From Ruminococcus sp. (lineage in GTDB: Bacteria > Bacillota > Clostridia > Oscillospirales > Ruminococcaceae), in contig JAFSBM010000200.1 of the NCBI GenBank assembly GCA_017437285.1, positions 1 to 56,326 of the forward strand: a stretch of 56,326 nucleotides of DNA, in the 5' to 3' direction. The notes under the pieces were generated by a model. That model did no database searches, had not been told where the DNA came from, and saw only the letters and a program-made list of their open reading frames with translations. Positions 54,400 through 56,326 of this stretch are shown here, piece by piece. Position numbers and translations under genes: made by a program. Positions within the stretch are counted from its first letter, which is position 1. Each line of letters starts with the position of its first letter.

Positions 54400-56326
54400 T
54401 TACTTCTTGCCTTCGGGGAGTGTGCCGTTGTATTCAGCGATTCTGTAGGTGTACTTGGGGAGCGGTGCTTCCAGTACATCTTCCCATCTGGGATCGAGAT
54501 CTGCGCCGTACTGTGCGGCATAAACCAGGATGTTTGCGGCATCGCGTGCATCGAGCACGGAACCGTCTGCGCCGCAGTCCTCGGATTCACCGGTGACATC
54601 GGCCAGGAAGTATGCGAAGTATTCCAGCATGGTGTCGGTTTCGGAATAGAGGTAAGCCTCCAGACCTGCGCCCTTTGCGGCAGCGTAGATCAGAATCTCG
54701 GCTGCGTCAACGGCATCGGGCATACCGTCGAGTGTTGCGTCACCCTTCACTGCGATGTAAGCGGTTGCGTTGGTTTCTGTAACCTGACCATCAATGCGTA
54801 CCGGAATGGAACCGATGTAGCAAACCTGATAATCATACTCGGGCTTGACAACGCCGTTTTCATCGAGCACCTGGGTTTCGAATACGGTTTCAGGATTCTG
54901 CCAGCTATCCACGTCAAATGCGATGTCCAGAGTCGTCCAGTCGGATACGATCTCTGCTTCGCCTGTAGAACCATCGGAGTACAGTGCGTATCTTGTGATC
55001 ACATCGATCAGATCCTCGGCAGCAAATGCTCTGGGGTCGTGAGAGAAGTAGAACTTGTCCTTGCCGGTCACCTCATAGGTGTAGCCAACAACTGTGGTGG
55101 TTGTGGGCGGCTCGGTCGTTGTAGTCTCTTCCGTTGTGGTTGTCTCAGCAGTTGTAGTGGTTTCGGAAGTTGTGGTTGTCTCAGCAGTTGTAGTGGTTTC
55201 GGAAGTTGTGGTTGTCGCTGCTGTAGTGGTTGTTGCGGAAGTTGTGGTGGTTGCTGCTGTAGTAGTTGCTGCGGGAGTCGTGGTTGTCGCTGCGGTAGTG
55301 GTTGTTGCGGAAGTTGTGGTGGTTGCTGCGGTAGTAGTTGTTGCGGGAGTCGTGGTTGTCGCAGCGGTAGTGGTTGTTGCGGGAGTCGTGGTTGTCGCAG
55401 CGGTAGTAGTTGTAGCGGGAGTCGTGGTGGTTGCTGCTGTAGTGGTTGTCGCTGCTGTAGTGGTTGTCGCAGCGGTAGTAGTTGTCGCGGGAGTCGTGGT
55501 GGTTGCTGCTGTGGTGGTTGTAGCGGGAGTCGTGGTGGTTGCTGCTGTAGTGGTTGTTGCGGGAGTCGTGGTTGTCGCAGCGGTAGTAGTTGTTGCGGAA
55601 GTCGTGGTTGTAGCGGGAGTTGTAGAAGTTGTAGTCGTGGGTGTTGTGGAAGTTGTGGTTGTAGGTGTTGTGGAAGTTGTGGTTGTAGGTGTTGTGGATG
55701 TTGCGGGAGATGTTGTGGTGGTCATTACGGCTGTCGTGGTCGTTGCAGAAGTCGTGGTTGTCACTGCGGGAGTGGTTGTTGTTTCAGCAACGGTCGTAGT
55801 CGCTTCCGTTGTTGCGGATGTTTCAGTTGTTGTGAAAGCCTCGGTTTCCTCGGTGGGAAGCACTTCGATCCAGCCGGAAGTTGTGGTGGGAATCAGTTCG
55901 ATCATATCGGCATTGAACAGAGAGAGCTCTTCAAATGCGAGATCGTAGCGCGTGCCGGCAGCGGCATCCTCGGGAATCAGGAAGGTGATTTCGAAGACAA
56001 CAGCGCCGTCTTCAGCGATGTAATTCTGCTCCGCATCATAATCCGTACCGTTGAAGGTCAGCGTATCGAGGTTGTAGATGAAGTCGAGGGCTGCATAAGC
56101 ATCGCCTGCGGCAGGAGCGGGATCAGCCTGTGCGATGGGGCCTGCATCTGCGGTCATGTCGAGCATGTAGCTTGTGATGCCGTCTGTGTCGCCCTTGACA
56201 GTGACAGAGATGGTCACAGTCTCGCCGGCCTTGGCAGCACCGGTACCAATGATCCATTCAGCATCGATTTCGCTGCTGCCGGGTGTGGTTTCGGTGGTCT
56301 CTGTCGTGGTGGCTTCTGTGGTGGTC
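54400..56326 (-). CDS. Scaffoldin-like protein: cohesin-type module, Thr linker, X-dockerin (partial)
   Basis: The gene runs off the right edge; 642 residues are visible. From the N-terminal side: a Thr-rich segment, then a cohesin-type module (about 56275-55860: WIIGTGAAKAGETVTISVTV, later TRYDLAFEELSLFNADMIEL). A Thr/Ala/Pro linker of roughly 250 residues follows, then an X-module-like region (YTYEVTGKDKFYFSHDPRAF). The dockerin has two calcium-loop helices: GDATLDGMPDAVDAAEILIY and DGSVLDARDAANILVYAAQY. Such proteins assemble carbohydrate-active enzymes on the cell surface in Ruminococcus. The dockerin should bind another cohesin. It is convergent with the sigma-partner gene. Confidence 0.85.
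   Translation of the reverse strand, partial: TTTEATTTETTETTPGSSEIDAEWIIGTGAAKAGETVTISVTVKGDTDGITSYMLDMTADAGPIAQADPAPAAGDAYAALDFIYNLDTLTFNGTDYDAEQNYIAEDGAVVFEITFLIPEDAAAGTRYDLAFEELSLFNADMIELIPTTTSGWIEVLPTEETEAFTTTETSATTEATTTVAETTTTPAVTTTTSATTTTAVMTTTTSPATSTTPTTTTSTTPTTTTSTTPTTTTSTTPATTTTSATTTTAATTTTPATTTTAATTTTPATTTTAATTTTPATTTTAATTTTAATTTTAATTTTPATTTTAATTTTPATTTTAATTTTPATTTTAATTTTSATTTTAATTTTPAATTTAATTTTSATTTTAATTTTSETTTTAETTTTSETTTTAETTTTEETTTTEPPTTTTVVGYTYEVTGKDKFYFSHDPRAFAAEDLIDVITRYALYSDGSTGEAEIVSDWTTLDIAFDVDSWQNPETVFETQVLDENGVVKPEYDYQVCYIGSIPVRIDGQVTETNATAYIAVKGDATLDGMPDAVDAAEILIYAAAKGAGLEAYLYSETDTMLEYFAYFLADVTGESEDCGADGSVLDARDAANILVYAAQYGADLDPRWEDVLEAPLPKYTYRIAEYNGTLPEGKK
55095..55850. 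repeat. Tandem repeat coding for the Thr-rich linker
   Basis: About 750 bases of imperfect short tandem repeats on the coding (minus) strand give TTTT blocks separated by A, P, S or E pairs. There is a higher-order period of about 36 bases (TTTTAATTTTPA) in the middle and a TTTTSTTP variant near the start. It is likely to vary in length between strains. Confidence 0.85.

Noticed and set aside
55095-55850. Possible CRISPR-like array
   Set aside because: The repeats are contiguous, in frame and without spacers; they encode a Thr-rich linker. No cas genes are present.
55094-55948. Plus-strand Val/Ala-rich ORF of 284 residues
   Set aside because: It is the reverse reading of the Thr-repeat linker; the opposite strand has clear cohesin and dockerin modules.

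Overview
The window looks like the chromosome of a fibre-degrading Ruminococcus-type bacterium (Oscillospiraceae, Firmicutes). The right edge carries a scaffoldin-like protein with a cohesin-type module, a very long Thr-rich linker and a C-terminal dockerin. The promoters follow the plain sigma-A pattern (TTGACA, 17 bases, TATAAT) with AGGAGG-type ribosome binding sites. This placement rests on gene content read by eye; no database search was possible.

Layout. Bases 1-2506 are chromosome: the tail of one lipoprotein and a complete neighbouring paralogue of the solute-binding type, then a strong terminator. A tRNA-Trp gene (2507-2580) follows with its own consensus promoter. The last 23 bases of this tRNA recur exactly at 45950-45972, and everything between (43,392 bp counting one copy) is an integrative conjugative element (ICE). 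Bases 45973-56326 are chromosome again: the likely original tRNA-Trp terminator, a CPBP membrane protease, an M4-type metallopeptidase, a membrane-anchored S41-type protease with a structured leader RNA, an ECF sigma factor overlapping a single-pass membrane partner gene, and the truncated scaffoldin.

The ICE. Almost all of it (6209-45797) is one co-directional minus-strand block that starts with the tyrosine integrase beside the right attachment site. In transcription order: integrase, AbrB-like regulator, ParA, ParB, an exonuclease, SSB and small accessory genes, PcfB-like protein, VirD4 coupling protein, two VirB2-like pilins (one a double unit), VirB6, PrgI/VirB3, VirB4, a large coiled-coil membrane protein, accessory membrane proteins, topoisomerase III, a helix-turn-helix protein, a 3,489-residue methyltransferase/helicase, a Toprim primase-like protein, a MOBV relaxase with an oriT-like region just upstream, and TraX. 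The order resembles Tn1549-type conjugative systems of Firmicutes. No antibiotic-resistance or metabolic cargo was recognised. The left end is different: a plus-strand cluster of five small genes of unknown function, a hydrophobic-peptide/antisense-RNA locus of the type I toxin-antitoxin kind, and a second, less familiar pair of fully overlapping opposed transcripts around a 35-residue ORF.

Points that go beyond ordinary annotation: a 14-bp near-palindrome repeated six times in one orientation inside the ICE, in coding and non-coding DNA alike, including twice in parB; an 11-bp polar A-rich word with eight copies in one orientation; an operator-like palindrome placed identically in two left-end promoters; a TnpV-like gene nested out of frame in the giant methyltransferase/helicase gene; a short antisense RNA at the 3' end of the helix-turn-helix gene; and a promoter that fires outward across the right attachment site.
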